DNA from: Massariosphaeria phaeospora
Lineage: Eukaryota > Ascomycota > Dothideomycetes > Pleosporales
NCBI GenBank assembly: GCA_011032825.1
Contig: JAADJZ010000003.1
Coordinates: 930,001 to 994,000, forward strand
Length of the DNA: 64,000 bases
Direction: 5' to 3'
The position numbers and the translations under genes are program-made. Every line of letters starts with the position of its first letter. The first letter of the stretch is position 1. This document shows, in pieces, positions 13,444 through 24,126 of this stretch. The notes under the pieces were generated by a model. The model did no database searches. It saw only the letters and a list, made by a program, of their open reading frames with translations, and was not told the origin of the DNA.

Positions 13444-13743
13444 TTACGGGCGGCTGGGCGAGTGGCCGGCGGTCGGTTGGCTGGACACGTAGTTGCCCTT
13501 GCGCTGGTCGATGATCTTCTTGAACAAAAAAGTGCCGGCGCCTAGGATGAGCAGGATCGGCCAGACCTTGAGGGGGGACTTGGAGGGCGGGGATGCTGTG
13601 TGCGAGGGGGGTTCGTTGGGGCCGGTGGGCTCGCCGGGTTGGCGCAGGCGGGAAGTGAGCTTCGAAGAAAGGCTGAAAGAGCGGACTGGTGCTCTCGGGA
13701 CGAAAGAGGTACGTGGTGGGACGCGGTGTAAGAGACGAGACAT
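13444..13743 (-). CDS. Small single-TM protein, probably mitochondrial
   Basis: Unrecognised 99-aa protein without introns. The N-terminus is basic and Ser/Arg-rich without acidic residues (RLLHRVPPRTSFVPRAPVRSF), like a mitochondrial presequence. A Pro/Ser/Thr-rich linker and one membrane segment (VWPILLILGAGTFLF, about residues 61-75) follow, with a charged KKIIDQRKG after it. This layout suits a single-pass inner-membrane protein, but no family can be named. It ends 55 bp upstream of the UMP/CMP kinase ATG in the same orientation. Confidence 0.7.
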   Translation of the reverse strand: MSRLLHRVPPRTSFVPRAPVRSFSLSSKLTSRLRQPGEPTGPNEPPSHTASPPSKSPLKVWPILLILGAGTFLFKKIIDQRKGNYVSSQPTAGHSPSRP

Positions 13744-14292
13744 GGTGTGCTTTTGAGGCGTGAAGGAACCCTCAAAGATGGCCCCGGGGTGGTTGCAGGC
13801 GCCTCTGCGGCTAGCTGTCATTGGGCTAGCGCACCTCAAAACTTGAACTATCTCTTCCCGTGTGCCCGCCAAACGACTACGTGTAACGTTAGCGACATGT
13901 TGTTCATTGCATTACACCTTGTTGTGAGTGCCTGCAAGAGACATTATACTGCATGAGCATTGCGCTTCCAAGACTAGATTCTCAACCTTGGAAGTTACAT
14001 ATCAAAAGGATGGGATGAGGTAGTAGTACCATCAGCTTCAATTTCACAGTTACAACTGTGACCAGGATACACGAAATTCGGATTTCGTATCACTATATTA
14101 CCGCACTGCGCCCCTGTAGACTTGATGAAAGAGCTATACAACGTAAGATGATTTGAGGGAGAACATCGAACAGAGGTTCGATATCTCAGTTGAGGTAATA
14201 TAGGTACTGTGTGTACAGCGTGTCGACCTCCCCCCAGTTCACGGTACCGTACTTGTAGACCCTTCTTGTAAACCTATAGGTCTCAGCGAACC
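13744..14292. other. Intergenic 0.5 kb
   Basis: Promoter side of the small mitochondrial-type protein and 3' side of the following minus-strand gene. No gene seen. Confidence 0.45.
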
Positions 14293-15377
14293 CTAACGCG
14301 CAATCAGGGGCGGGAAACAGAACAGTACAAAGGCCGCCATGAACTGCAGAATCGTGCCGACTCTCCCGAGCTTTTCGTTCCATTTTTTATCATGCCATAA
14401 GAGCACCATCTGGATAATGAGGTGCGCTACCTGACCCGAGAGCATCATCATGTAGACTGTGGCGGGAAGACGGTAGGGATTGTACCCGAACGCGGTCGTC
14501 TGCGCACGGAGAGCCCAACGTAGGGATGGAAACTTCTTTGCAAACCAGGTTTCATTTCTTGAAGATTCATTGTCGTCGCTGGAGTCCAGGCTAGCATCTG
14601 GATGCCCGAATAGATCAATGTAATCGAATCGAAAACGAATCGCCTCCAACTCATCCTTGTCCTTCTCGGCACCCTCGAGTACTTCAAATAGGTCATTGTT
14701 CTCCTCCGCATTGGCGTGGAACATAATGCCGTTGAATGAGAGACACTTGTAATCGGTAGCGCTGGCCATGTTGTTACTGATTGCGATCACTCCATGTTCG
14801 ACTCGGCATCCGGCTATCTTCTTTAGAACAAGGAACAAAGCCGGGTAGGCGGGATTTAGGTTCGTGTAGACCGGGTCTCCCGAATGGCCAATGATGACAA
14901 GTGGCAATCGGAAGAGCGTTCGCGGTCGACGTAGGAAAGTAGCGATGTCATTGTATGTATTCGGTACGATGTAGGCGACTGCGTCAATGGGGTGATCTGG
15001 GGTTTTGTAGTTTCCATACTCGATGTTCATATCGGCATATTCGACTGTGCCAGGTCTGAAAACCAGGTCAGACGCCATGACGTCGATGACATCTTGCATG
15101 CCCATCATCTTCAATTCGTAATCGACATGCGTCATATTGAAATCAGCATCCAACGTTCTGGAATCGGCATTCCCCATTGCGAGCGAATAGTAAGCGGAGT
15201 AAAGAGAGAGAGCGACACGGCGGAAAAGGGTGTCTGGTTGAGGCATCAGAGAGTGGAGGGAAGTCGAACAGACTGGCTAGAACACAACAGGGTACCTGTA
15301 AGTCTTGGGAGACATTCGAACGCGCCTTCTCTCAGGAAGCCTTGTTGGCAGTTGCCAACTGCAGTCGTGCTCGCCAT
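14293..15377 (-). CDS. Uncharacterised membrane protein, 340 aa
   Basis: I do not recognise the family. Two exons (15377-15296, 15233-14293) join in phase to 340 aa, with a 62-nt intron (GTACCC...CAACCAG). An alternative is an unspliced start at the ATG at 15246, giving 317 aa. The first two thirds look soluble and globular, with segments such as FLRRPRTLFRLPLVIIGHSGDP and an acidic stretch (SLDSSDDNESSRNE). The C-terminus has two likely membrane segments (VYMMMLSGQVAHLIIQMVLL and GTILQFMAAFVLFCFPPLIA). This suggests a tail-anchored or two-pass membrane protein. Existence of the gene is well supported by the 317-codon open frame; function is unknown. Confidence 0.7.
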
Positions 15378-16099
15378 CGTTGAGCTACAGGAAACGATCA
15401 ACAGCAGAACCGAAGGTGCGAAACATATCCTCAATCAGTGTCTTCCGTCGTCCATTGTTAAAACGACGGATAGTTTATTTGAGCCACACACCAACTGGCT
15501 ACGCTCGTTGGCTTGGAGTTGGGAGGTGCAAGTAGCGTATACTACTGCATAGAACAGCCTCAAAGAAATCACATAATCAGAAAGAGCTGGACGTAAGTGT
15601 ATGTGTTCCAGGTAAGAGCGCCTGCGTGTGCAAAAGCAGAGTCGAATGGCAGAGGAAGCAACGATTCTTGGTCAAGCGTGCCGATCGTGATGGAGCCGCA
15701 ACGTTGGAAGGCGGTGCGGAGGACAGGAACGGAAGTCGACGACCAAACACGGTGTAACCGTTGACGTCGACTAACTACCCAGTCGAGTTTATGATGTCCC
15801 CTTTCTGTTGGAACAGAAGTACAGTAAGAGTGAAATGTCGTGGATGTCCGGGTGAACTAGCCGTGGACTCGAGTGAGGATGACGTCAGTCGCCTGTGTAC
15901 CACAACCGAACCCCTTTCCCACAATAACGATACCTAGGTACCTAGGTAGCCATCTACTCAGGTGCTTCAACAAATAATTGATAGCGTAAATTCCGAACGT
16001 TGGTATCAAGCGAATTTTCGATGTATTCTTCCAATATCTACATCCAAGATGGTTCCCGCATTACTTTTGTCAGGTACCGCACTTCCCGTCTTGCTCTCT
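15378..16099. other. Intergenic 0.7 kb with short inverted repeat
   Basis: Upstream of the 340-aa membrane protein gene and downstream of a small secreted protein gene. Contains the self-complementary tandem at 15931-15948. No gene seen. Confidence 0.45.
15931..15948. repeat. Palindromic tandem TACCTAGG
   Basis: Two copies of TACCTAGG followed by TA. CCTAGG is a perfect palindrome, so the block is both a direct and an inverted repeat. It lies between two minus-strand genes, in the upstream region of the 340-aa membrane protein gene's neighbour. Confidence 0.6.
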
Positions 16100-16780
16100 C
16101 TAAGCAGACTTAACCCAGTTCAACGTGATCGGGGTAAGCGTTTGAGTAGTAGGACTGATACCTGCGAAAAAGTCAGCCAACCTTTCCCCATTCCACCATC
16201 CCCTCTACGAAAACCAACTCACCATCATACAGCGCCACGCCATACCCATCCGCGCCGCCAACGGCCGCGAAAGTGCGGTTTGCCAGCGTGCTCCCGTCCT
16301 TGACGCCAAGCACGTTATTGTCCATGGTAAACGTCGCCCACTCCATCAGCTGGCCGCCAGGGATGCTCCCCGTGTTTGGCATCGTGACGTCGACGACGTA
16401 CAAGAGCGTGCCGTTGGGGCCCTGCAGCGCGACCTGGCGCGTGTCGTCGGCGTTGTGTACGGCGTAGGTGCCGGTCGGGTCGTACTTCCTGACGAAGAAT
16501 TTGGTGGCGGCGGCCTGCGCGGCGGCGAGACTGTAGGACGCTGCGCCGGTTCGGAGGGCTAACCATTGGTTGTTGACTGCTGTGGCGGCGCTGTAGAAGT
16601 GGGTTCAGTTGGGGCGAATATGAAGCTGGTTGTCATAGAACTTGGAGGAACGTACGACTTGGCTTGGAGCTGGTAGAATTGAGTGCCAGCTGGGGGAGGC
16701 GCCATCTGGGCCCAGGGAGCGAGTGGCGAGGCTGATGCAATGCTGCAGAGCGCGGTGGCTACAGCGAAGAAAGACTTCAT
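16100..16780 (-). CDS. Small secreted protein, unknown
   Basis: Unrecognised. Three exons (16780-16656, 16590-16223, 16161-16100) join in phase to 184 aa. Signal peptide MKSFFAVATALCSIASASP, residues 1-18. The mature part has short beta-rich repeats such as KYDPTGTYAVHNADDTRQVALQ, LLYVVDVTMPNTGSIPGG and TFAAVGGADGYGVALYDG and no cysteines in the stretch read, so it is not a typical Cys-rich effector. It resembles the general layout of fungal secreted all-beta proteins with VNNQWLALRTG-type starts, but I cannot name a family. The last exon encodes only 19 residues (ending LNWVKSA). Introns are 65 and 61 nt. Confidence 0.75.
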
Positions 16781-17877
16781 GTTGCTGGTGTTGTATAGGT
16801 TCCTTCTGGCTTTCTGGATGTGACAATGAAGCTGGACGAAAGAGACGGAGCAAATTCAAGCTGCACCGAACAAATCGCCTTTTTATACCTCATCTGCATG
16901 CAAGTGGTTCCTGGAACGTGACACTAGTACTCACTATATCGAGAGATCCGAGTCCCTTTCCAGCACCCACGCCAATCTCCAATTGCTTTGGGAACGTCCT
17001 AGGAATCGCTGCGCCCCGCTGTTGATATTCCGTAATATTTTCTAGATGATCATTAGATGTTAACGTAGTAGCAGTGATCCTGGAATGCGTTGGACCTATT
17101 TGTCTAAGCCTAGATAATTTTGCGGGGTGCCGGGCAGAGATTCAGGTACCATAGCGGATGGGCCTGCAGAGCGTGCCATCATTCGCCGATGCAACCGGAG
17201 GTAGATTTCCAATTCATGGATCCTCGTATAAACCAGGTCCAGCTGCAGGCTCACTAGTGCCGTGACGGTAGGGTCACAACGTAAAGATGAATTTGATGAA
17301 AGTCTGCAGTAGACGCGCGTAGCTTCATCTATGCGCTCGTAGAGGATATTCTCAATAAGACAGGAACGAGATGGGAGGAGTTTGGATAGAGTGTGTCCCC
17401 ACTAAGTGCCGAGCCCTTGCATGACAGATACTGTTTGAAATAGGCTGATATATAACCCAGTCGAGATTCTGACGATCTTTCTTCTATTAAGCGACCGGCC
17501 GTAGCATGTAGAGCGATTGTCCTATGTGAAAACTTATTACTGCGAGAAAATATTAGCAATGCGCTGCTCTCCTCGGGGCTCCACTTCAAGATATTGGGAA
17601 GAAGATATTGGGAAGAAACGTTCGCACAACGTTGAATGAGGTGCTCACTACGTGCTTGAACTAATTGATTCAGACTCCACGTGGACTTTCGGTTAGAAGC
17701 TTTCACAGATCTGGATTTACTAGGAAAACCAGGTGTCTGTCACGGGCAATGAATAGCGGTGCACGCGGCTAGATAATCGACTGATATATTGAGCGATTGT
17801 GGCCTACATGTATGAACCTTTACTTCCGGAAGCACACCCTTCATCCTGATATGATTTCTGTGAGTCTGCGCAACCGC
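16781..17877. other. Intergenic 1.1 kb
   Basis: Promoter region of the small secreted protein gene and 3' flank of the PEBP gene. Contains a 14-bp perfect tandem duplication at 17590-17617. Open frames here start at non-ATG codons and look random. Confidence 0.45.
17590..17617. repeat. Two perfect 14-bp tandem copies
   Basis: The unit GATATTGGGAAGAA occurs twice head to tail. No flanking target duplication or coding context explains it; replication slippage is likely. Confidence 0.7.
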
Positions 17878-18622
17878 TTATGCCTGGAACATCTTGGTGT
17901 TATCACCAGACTGCACTCGTAGGTAGTTGGCATACAGAGGCGCCTTCAAGCCTGCGTCGGTGATGAACTTGGGCCAGTCGATATCGAATCGACTCTGAAC
18001 AGCGGATCGATGTGCCGCGGGCACGGCAAAGTTGGCCGGTTGTTCGTGCAGCAGAAAGACGTAGTTGTGCGGGTGTAGAGGGTTCTCGGCTGGTGGTGCA
18101 GGGCCGAAGTACGACGAGGGAGTCGTGGCACGCGTAGTGAGGACGCTGGTGCCGTTTTGTGTTTGTCCGCTGGGCGTGTAATCCTGGAGAAGTGCGTGGA
18201 GGACCGTTCTGCGCTTTTTGGCATCTCCACTACAACGGTGCATCATCAGTGTCTAGCCAAAAAGAGCACATTCGGCAGTGTCACGACGTACCCGTCGATG
18301 TCTAATGACACGTCAGTATGTAGTCACCTTCGACAGTTATGGAGTACCTACCAATCATAGCCAGCAAATACTTGCCAGTCAGAGTTACGTTCGTCACTCC
18401 AATCGTCGGAGCACGCTGTGTAGCTGATGTTGATTAGACTTGTACCCGAGCTAAGTAGTCCCTCATACCTGATTTTTTGACCATCAACCCAGGAGTGATG
18501 AACGTGGTGCCGTAATAAACATCGAGGGTCTGGTTCACAGCAGGCGTGAAACCTGCAGGCGTCGACTGCGCCCATGTCGAGCCGGCGAGTAACAGGGAAG
18601 CGACGGCAGTAAAAAGCATCAT
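17878..18622 (-). CDS. Secreted phosphatidylethanolamine-binding-like protein
   Basis: PEBP-like protein with a signal peptide, probably extracellular; ligand unknown. The model has four exons (18622-18469, 18423-18352, 18301-18292, 18229-17878) and 195 aa, all in phase. Signal peptide within residues 1-20 (MMLFTAVASLLLAGSTWA). Family resemblance: GKYLLAMIDIDG (strand leading to the D-x-D loop), KKRRTVLHALLQDY, then HNYVFLLHEQPANFAVPA and the C-terminal LKAPLYANYLRVQ. The third exon is only 10 nt, flanked by introns of 50 and 62 nt. If it is skipped the frame meets a stop soon after DTDDAPL, so the microexon is needed to keep the frame. The usual DPDAPSR ligand loop is shortened or changed (DIDGGDAKK). 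Start chosen at the first of two adjacent ATGs. Confidence 0.75.
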
Positions 18623-19447
18623 GTTGAAAAGTATTACCAGGACGAGATATGGCGATAAAATCGTCACACTGCGACGTCCATGCTGTACAGTTATACAAAT
18701 TCATAAGTTCAGTCTTGTGTGGCACCTGTGCGGCCCGCCGGGTCCAGGCTTTCACCGATGTTAGAATTTGCGGGTGAGGAGAAGATGGGCCAAGATTTTT
18801 GATGGTTGACAGACCGCTCAGAGATGAGGCTCAGATTACCGAATCAAAATCCTTGAGCCCGAAAGCAAGTATAATATTGACCCCGGTCTACCCCGCAGTG
18901 TCGCGATCTGACATGGTGAGCAACTTCAGTCCAATGTTCCGACCCGAGGTTGATGAAGCAGAACAGGAATAGGATTGAGAACTCGTCCAGAAACGGAATT
19001 CGTGATCGTTCTACAGAGTCCCGGTTGAGCTGTGCATGCGCTCGGATCCAGATAACCTCACGTTGGCTCCGAGCTAAGAGGTCAATCTCGTTGTACTCGC
19101 GTTGAAATTGTAGATTGCCGTTGCCACGAATATGCGGCAGTTGTTGCGAGCTAAAAGGGTGTGGGGCTATGCTGTGGTGAAACGCCAATTGAGCTTGAAG
19201 AAGGCGGAAGCTCAGCCAACGACGTGGTTGTCGGAAGCGTGGGGCAATCTCGCGTGGCATCCTCATAGCCTTCTACTGCCTTGGGCTATCCAGCGAGTTC
19301 TCGAGTTCCAGTAATGTTCGGTTTTACGTACTGTAACCGCAAATGACCACCCTGGCTATCATGTCCGACCCCGGCTTTAGATGCGCAAACCAACTTGGTC
19401 TTCCACGGTCGTAAGCGTGAGCTCAATGTCCATGTCTCGAAACGTGC
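18623..19447. other. Intergenic 0.8 kb
   Basis: PEBP promoter and PEX10 downstream region. One ATG-initiated minus frame of 140 codons (18844-19266) is listed separately as doubtful. Confidence 0.45.
18844..19266 (-). CDS. Doubtful 140-aa reading frame
   Basis: Starts with ATG and is uninterrupted. The N-terminus is Arg-rich; the C-terminal half has a hydrophobic FSILFLFCFINL segment. No family recognised, no intron signals, and it lies in a region where chance frames of this length are expected. Kept only because it fills an 825-bp gap. Confidence 0.2.
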   Translation of the reverse strand: MRMPREIAPRFRQPRRWLSFRLLQAQLAFHHSIAPHPFSSQQLPHIRGNGNLQFQREYNEIDLLARSQREVIWIRAHAQLNRDSVERSRIPFLDEFSILFLFCFINLGSEHWTEVAHHVRSRHCGVDRGQYYTCFRAQGF

Positions 19448-20590
19448 TTAGCCCCGCAAAGGAAGCACATGCTGCACAAGACAGCTTTGCCTACAGAGCG
19501 GACATTCTGGCTTCTCCCTCGCCCAGTCACTGATGCAGCCCCAGCAAAAGACATGGCCACATGTTGTCACACTTGGATCTTTCATTTCTTCCAAACAAAG
19601 CGTGCACTTCCGATTCCCTCCCGAGATCCACCCCATGGTACTTTCGTGGCTGAGCTCATATCTCGCCTGTTCTAACACGGGAGTATGTGTCCACTTCTGT
19701 AGGTCTGACGGCGATGACGACGGGTTTGCTGGAGTATCGAAAAGAAGCGCATTGTTTGCGCTATAAGCGTTGGGATCAAGGGACACTTCGGCACCGCCAC
19801 CCACGATCACTGTCGTTCCTGCGCCGGCACCGAGGGCTGCAGTACTAACGGTGTCGCGCGGCACGGTGTTCTGGAGATGGAGGTATGCCTGCACTGCCAT
19901 CTGCAAAGCCAAGAGCACACCGAGGACCTCGTAGCCCCCACGCTGGTCACTGTCGGCAACCTGGCGCGTGAAGATGTAACGAAGGCCCCATAGCCGTTTC
20001 GAGAGGTGGTAATAGCTGCCGGAAAAGTAGAAGGTCGCAAGCGATAGTGCATAGACTGGAGACGGCGACGTCAAGGTGTCCAGGTTCCTCAAGACGTAGC
20101 TCTGAACGCGCGCACCAAGAGGAGTCGATGCGCTCTTGGGCCTCTCGCCGGCCTTTGACTGGTGTTCTGACCTCGCGTGGATTCGCGCGTATCGCCGTAA
20201 GTTTGCCTCTAGCTTCGCTCTGATTCTCTTCCTAAATGCAGGCAACAGGCGCCCTAGCAGGTAGGGGCCGAGTATGCAGCTGACTATGTATCCTGCTCTT
20301 CGCCCGAGCGCTGGCAGCTGGCCGCTCTCGTCCTCGACCTGTACCACATCGCAGTATTCCTCACCGAGCGTACGGTTTCCGACCAGTGTGGTAAGGCCGA
20401 GATACAGCAGTTCACCAAGAACGCGTGTCTCTGACGTGTATGTGTGCGCGGTCCGAGCGCCGTAGCCCTTGCGGAGCAGCGAGGAGAGCTGTTCGAGGAG
20501 CACGCCGCTGAAGTAGGCGTCTTTCTGGTGAGAGCGAATGACATCGGGCGATGCGGCAAACGGGTATGCGTAGGACGTGGGCGTAGTCAT
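19448..20590 (-). CDS. PEX10: Peroxisome biogenesis factor 10 (RING peroxin)
   Basis: Integral peroxisomal membrane E3 ubiquitin ligase that with PEX2 and PEX12 ubiquitinates the receptor PEX5 so it can be recycled. Single exon, 380 aa from the ATG at 20590. The open frame continues upstream, but only from a non-ATG codon. The N-terminal domain begins with FAASPDVIRSHQKDAYFSGVLLEQL, the typical PEX10 start. Several membrane segments follow (IVSCILGPYLLGRLLPAF, VYALSLATFYFSGSYYHL, VLGVLLALQMAVQAYLHL). The C-terminal C3HC4 RING covers about 329-368 (CTLC...CGHVFCWGCI...CPLC) with all eight zinc ligands present. A Ser/Pro-rich linker precedes the RING. Confidence 0.94.
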   Translation of the reverse strand: MTTPTSYAYPFAASPDVIRSHQKDAYFSGVLLEQLSSLLRKGYGARTAHTYTSETRVLGELLYLGLTTLVGNRTLGEEYCDVVQVEDESGQLPALGRRAGYIVSCILGPYLLGRLLPAFRKRIRAKLEANLRRYARIHARSEHQSKAGERPKSASTPLGARVQSYVLRNLDTLTSPSPVYALSLATFYFSGSYYHLSKRLWGLRYIFTRQVADSDQRGGYEVLGVLLALQMAVQAYLHLQNTVPRDTVSTAALGAGAGTTVIVGGGAEVSLDPNAYSANNALLFDTPANPSSSPSDLQKWTHTPVLEQARYELSHESTMGWISGGNRKCTLCLEEMKDPSVTTCGHVFCWGCISDWAREKPECPLCRQSCLVQHVLPLRG

Positions 20591-21793
20591 GGCGCGGAAA
20601 GGATGCTCTGCTTCCGTTGAGCGAGACCAGGCTGTTGTTGAGGGTGGCCGGTGTTCCAAGATCTGGCCGCAGACCTCGGCTCCTTGGAGTGAAAAGCATC
20701 GACCAACCAGAACAGCTGAGCGCTTCGGACACCGACCAATCAGAACGTAGTTCAGCGGCTGAGTATGTGGTTTGGCTCGCAGCTTTCAACGGAGAATCAT
20801 AATTGCCTGGTTTGGCAGTTTGCGCTTGGCCCTTTGGATTGCGGCCTCCGACTTCCGACTTCATTGCACGCCCTTAGCCTTCACTGTGAGCGACGCTTCA
20901 CACAGCTCGCCTCTCTCACTTTCTTTCTCATCGGATTCCAATAAAATCAGGACCATCTGTTGCTCTACAAGAAATGGTCTTGACTACATCCCCGAGATAT
21001 CCTTGGGAGACATTTGCGGGTTTTCTCATTTGGAGACCAAAGACACACCTTGTAGCAGCTACTAAGGCTTGCCTGGCTGTAACCATAGGAAGACTTCGTT
21101 GTGTTCTCTATACTTATTGGCTAGTGCGACTACAGGCCGAAGTGTGGATTCACGCGATGCGCCTATCGTAACTAATAACAACAGTTCTATGGCTTGAAAG
21201 TACTTGTTTGACCAAACGTCCCCTTCACAGTTGTTCGACATGCGCGGTCTCTTTCACTCACCGCAAATTCATAGTCAGGGTGAAGGCGGCGGGGAGCACC
21301 GGGAAAAGCGGTGAGCTCTTCCATATATCTTCTACATCTCTCCAGCTGAGCTTCTGCCTCTCAACTTCCTCTCTTCTGCACTTCAAAACTTTGACTTGTA
21401 CACAACGCTGAATAGCAGCAAGGTTGTGTCGATGTTGTCGCGTTCTTTCCCAACGCCGGTTGGCGTGTCTTCCGTCTTTCACTCCAGCTTGATGTAACCG
21501 GGGCCACACCACTGCCCAGTCACGAGAGGCACGCGTCTCTCCCACACTGGACCCACCCGAAGGCTGATTCACTCAGGATTCTACCGCTTTCGGGACACCA
21601 TGGAGTTTTGGAGGCACGTTACCCTTAGGCCGCAGGCTTGGCACCTGTCCAGTTCAAATTTTCCTCTACAGCCGCGCCTCCACCCACCTTCTTCCTTTAC
21701 ACACACAACCCCGCCCTCTCGTGAATCGAAAATCTTTGCTGGGTGTGGCTAACGAAGAATTGTTTAAGGTCAACGGCGTGTATTCTTCAAGCA
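20591..21793. other. Intergenic 1.2 kb, divergent promoters
   Basis: Between PEX10 (-) and the repeat-protein gene (+). C/T-rich runs at about 20900-20935 and 21640-21720 look like promoter or leader sequence. No supported gene; several frames of 60-100 codons appear random. Confidence 0.45.
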
Positions 21794-23331
21794 ATGCATC
21801 GGTCTAATCGGGTAAGCACGCTCACGCTCAAGCTCCTGCGATAGCCGACGGGGTAAAACCCGCAAACCGAGCTTCAAGTTAACAAAATTGCAGGCTACCA
21901 CGTCCGGAGACTCGGGTGGTGGAGGTATCACGCTTCCTAGCCGCTTCCAAACCGTCAACAACTCCGATGCGCTCCCTCCGGGCGAGGACGACAGCCGTGA
22001 CTCTACCCAGATTCCGCCGTCTCCGGGTCCATCAGCCTCTTCTTCCATGAGTCCTCATGCTAAGGTTCATGGCCCCGTCCCGCAACAGGTGGTAGGCTTG
22101 CCCACTCAAGTAAGTCGCTCGAGATCTTGGCCCCGGGTCTTCTGTTGTTAACATATGTTGCCAGGACCAGGGAAGCGCTATGATGCAGTCGGAGCGACAC
22201 ATGTCTAAGAACAGTCAAGGTATGTGTGGTGCCATAGGCTCGTCTGCTGTAATACCGAAGCTAAAGCTCCAAGGAATTTCCCCTGCTATGATGCGGTCGG
22301 AGCGACGCATGTCAACGAACAGCCAGGCCGTGAGTAGCACCATAGGCTCACCTGCAACCACACCACAGCAGAATCCACAAGTCACGTCCCCTGCTATGAT
22401 GCGGTCGGAGCGACGCATGTCTTCAATAAGCCAAGCTATGAGTGGTACCATGGGCTCACCTGCAACAACACAGCAAACCCCCCAAGTCATGTCCCCTGCT
22501 ACGATGCGGTCGGAGCGACGCATGTCCACAATCAGCCAAGCCATGAGTGGTACCATGGGCTCGCCTGCTTCCATAATGCGACAGAACCTCCAGTTGAAAT
22601 CCCCGGAGGCCTTGTCAAGGCGTGATCAGATGCTCCTGTACGGCTCTCCTCAGAGCTTGCAACAAGGAAGTCCGCAGAGCATCAACCAGGAAAGTCCACG
22701 TACGGTCCACCGACGGGTTCCCACCTCGAGCGATCCGATGTCGCCCTCCCAAGCTCGCGGATTGCTCGCTCGCGCTCGCGCACCCACTCTTCAGCATCCT
22801 GTGGTCGGTATTACAAACCGGGGAGTGCAGACCATCTACTCCATTCCGGAATATCTCATCGTCGAAGAATTTGCTTTTCGTCGTGGTCAGCAAGATCGTG
22901 CCCAGGAGCGTGACCGCGTCCCCGACAACCCGTTCGACAAGCGTCACGATACCGTGTGGTCCCAGCATTACAGTCTGGGAAAGCAGTCTACCGGTGACCC
23001 GGTCGTCATCCCGTCAACCCAAGGGTTCCAAGCCGGAAACAACTTCGACTGGCCGGGCCTCATTAATCCCTACACTCAGACGCCCGAGCATCCCAGGGGC
23101 ACTTTCGATCCGGTCTTCGTGCGGAACAACTGCGACAGTGCCTTGAAGGGAATGGTCATGCTTATCGAAAAAGTCTGCCTCCGAGGAAGGGATTGGGATC
23201 GTCTCGTGTGCGACGTCTCGCCCCAGATCGCCATGGCATGCGAGCACTTCCCGGACCTAGCTGACAGGTACAAGTCCCTCAAGCGCGACGCCAACGTAGC
23301 CATGAACGGTGGCCGTCCCCTCGGATACTAA
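21794..23331 (+). CDS. Unknown protein with four internal tandem repeats
   Basis: Unrecognised. Exons 21794-21811 (18 nt, MHRSNR), 21894-22109 and 22165-23331 join at phase 0 to 466 aa. The short first coding exon is supported by good donor (GTAAGC) and acceptor (TTGCAG) sites. An N-terminal Ser/Pro/Gly-rich disordered part is followed by four near-identical units of 35-36 aa, each starting MMRSERRMS or similar and containing SQAMSGTMGSPA, at nt 22180-22611. A Gln/Ser/Pro linker (LYGSPQSLQQGSPQS) and a folded-looking C-terminal domain follow (IYSIPEYLIVEEFAFRRG, NNFDWPGLINPYTQTPE, NNCDSALKGMVMLIEKVC, CEHFPDLADRYKSLKRDA). The SERRMS cores are basic and Ser-rich, so possible phosphosites. No TM or signal peptide. 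Function unknown. Confidence 0.8.
22180..22611 (+). repeat. In-frame minisatellite, four 105-108 bp units
   Basis: Units begin at 22180, 22288, 22396 and 22501 (spacing 108, 108, 105). Units 2-4 share long identical nucleotide blocks around ATGCGGTCGGAGCGACGCATG. The first unit is the most diverged. The 105-nt unit lost one codon. All lengths are multiples of three, so the reading frame is kept. Confidence 0.9.
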
Positions 23332-24126
23332 CAACGAGGCCTCTGTTGTCATGAGCCGCAGAGAAACATTAAGGTAAATTATGGGGTATCGGCATTGATA
23401 ACATCAACAAGAGCAGGGTTCACGAAAAGGATTCTCTATGTGTCACGCACATGTCGCGTGTGGATGTCGCTTGCGTTACGATTTGTCACCAGGACAGCCT
23501 TTCTTTGTCACAGCAGCCAGTAAGACTACGTCTTCGTGCTTCGCTGGATGATATTTGCCTTAATTTTTTTTTTCTGCTCTCCGATGGAGACTGCATGCTC
23601 TGTTTGTTGGAGCGGCGAAATTTTCGTCATCGATGTGCATCGGTCTTTGGGCGATATGGATTTTCTGTGTACAGAATTCTCGAAATGGTTGGTCCTCGAA
23701 ATGCGTTAGCTCCCACTAATAGCTTGAAGTCTAAACTGACTCTTATGGCTGGGTTGGGTATTCAGATGCAATGATGCAATTTCCTATCACTGCGTTGGAC
23801 CACTGCGAGTGATATTCTGACATTTAACGTGATGCTACTGATGGTGAGCTGACTTGTTGGACACTCAGATGTACCGTATTCAACACACGGGCAATGAGGA
23901 CGACGTAACTGCAAGCTCACGAGGCAACAAGTATCATCTTTGAGGCAAAATTCATTTAGATTTCGAACTGCAAAAAGCGCGAAAGCCCAGAGGACCCCTC
24001 TCATTCGGGTATGTACTAATAATGTTACAGCAGAACGCCGAAGACCTGATGCATTGGAACGGCCCTCCCCCAACGACGCCGATGACCAGTTTTTGTGTCA
24101 ATTCGCAGAGCACGCAGTCCAGCCCT
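23332..24126. other. Intergenic 0.8 kb between convergent genes
   Basis: 3' flanks of the repeat-protein gene (+) and the 113-aa protein gene (-). Includes a T-rich run near 23561-23575. No gene seen. Confidence 0.5.

Noticed and set aside
17329..17706. 125-codon minus-strand frame
   Set aside because: Begins at a non-ATG codon, no recognisable motif, no flanking signals.
18244..18291. Short 39-nt intron ending GGCTAG in the PEBP gene
   Set aside because: Using that acceptor after the 10-nt exon gives an immediate stop; the 62-nt intron ending TTGTAG keeps the frame and restores VLHALLQDY.
22622..23146. 174-codon frame within the repeat-protein gene
   Set aside because: Out of frame with the repeats and the conserved C-terminal part; Arg/Ser/Thr-rich shadow frame.
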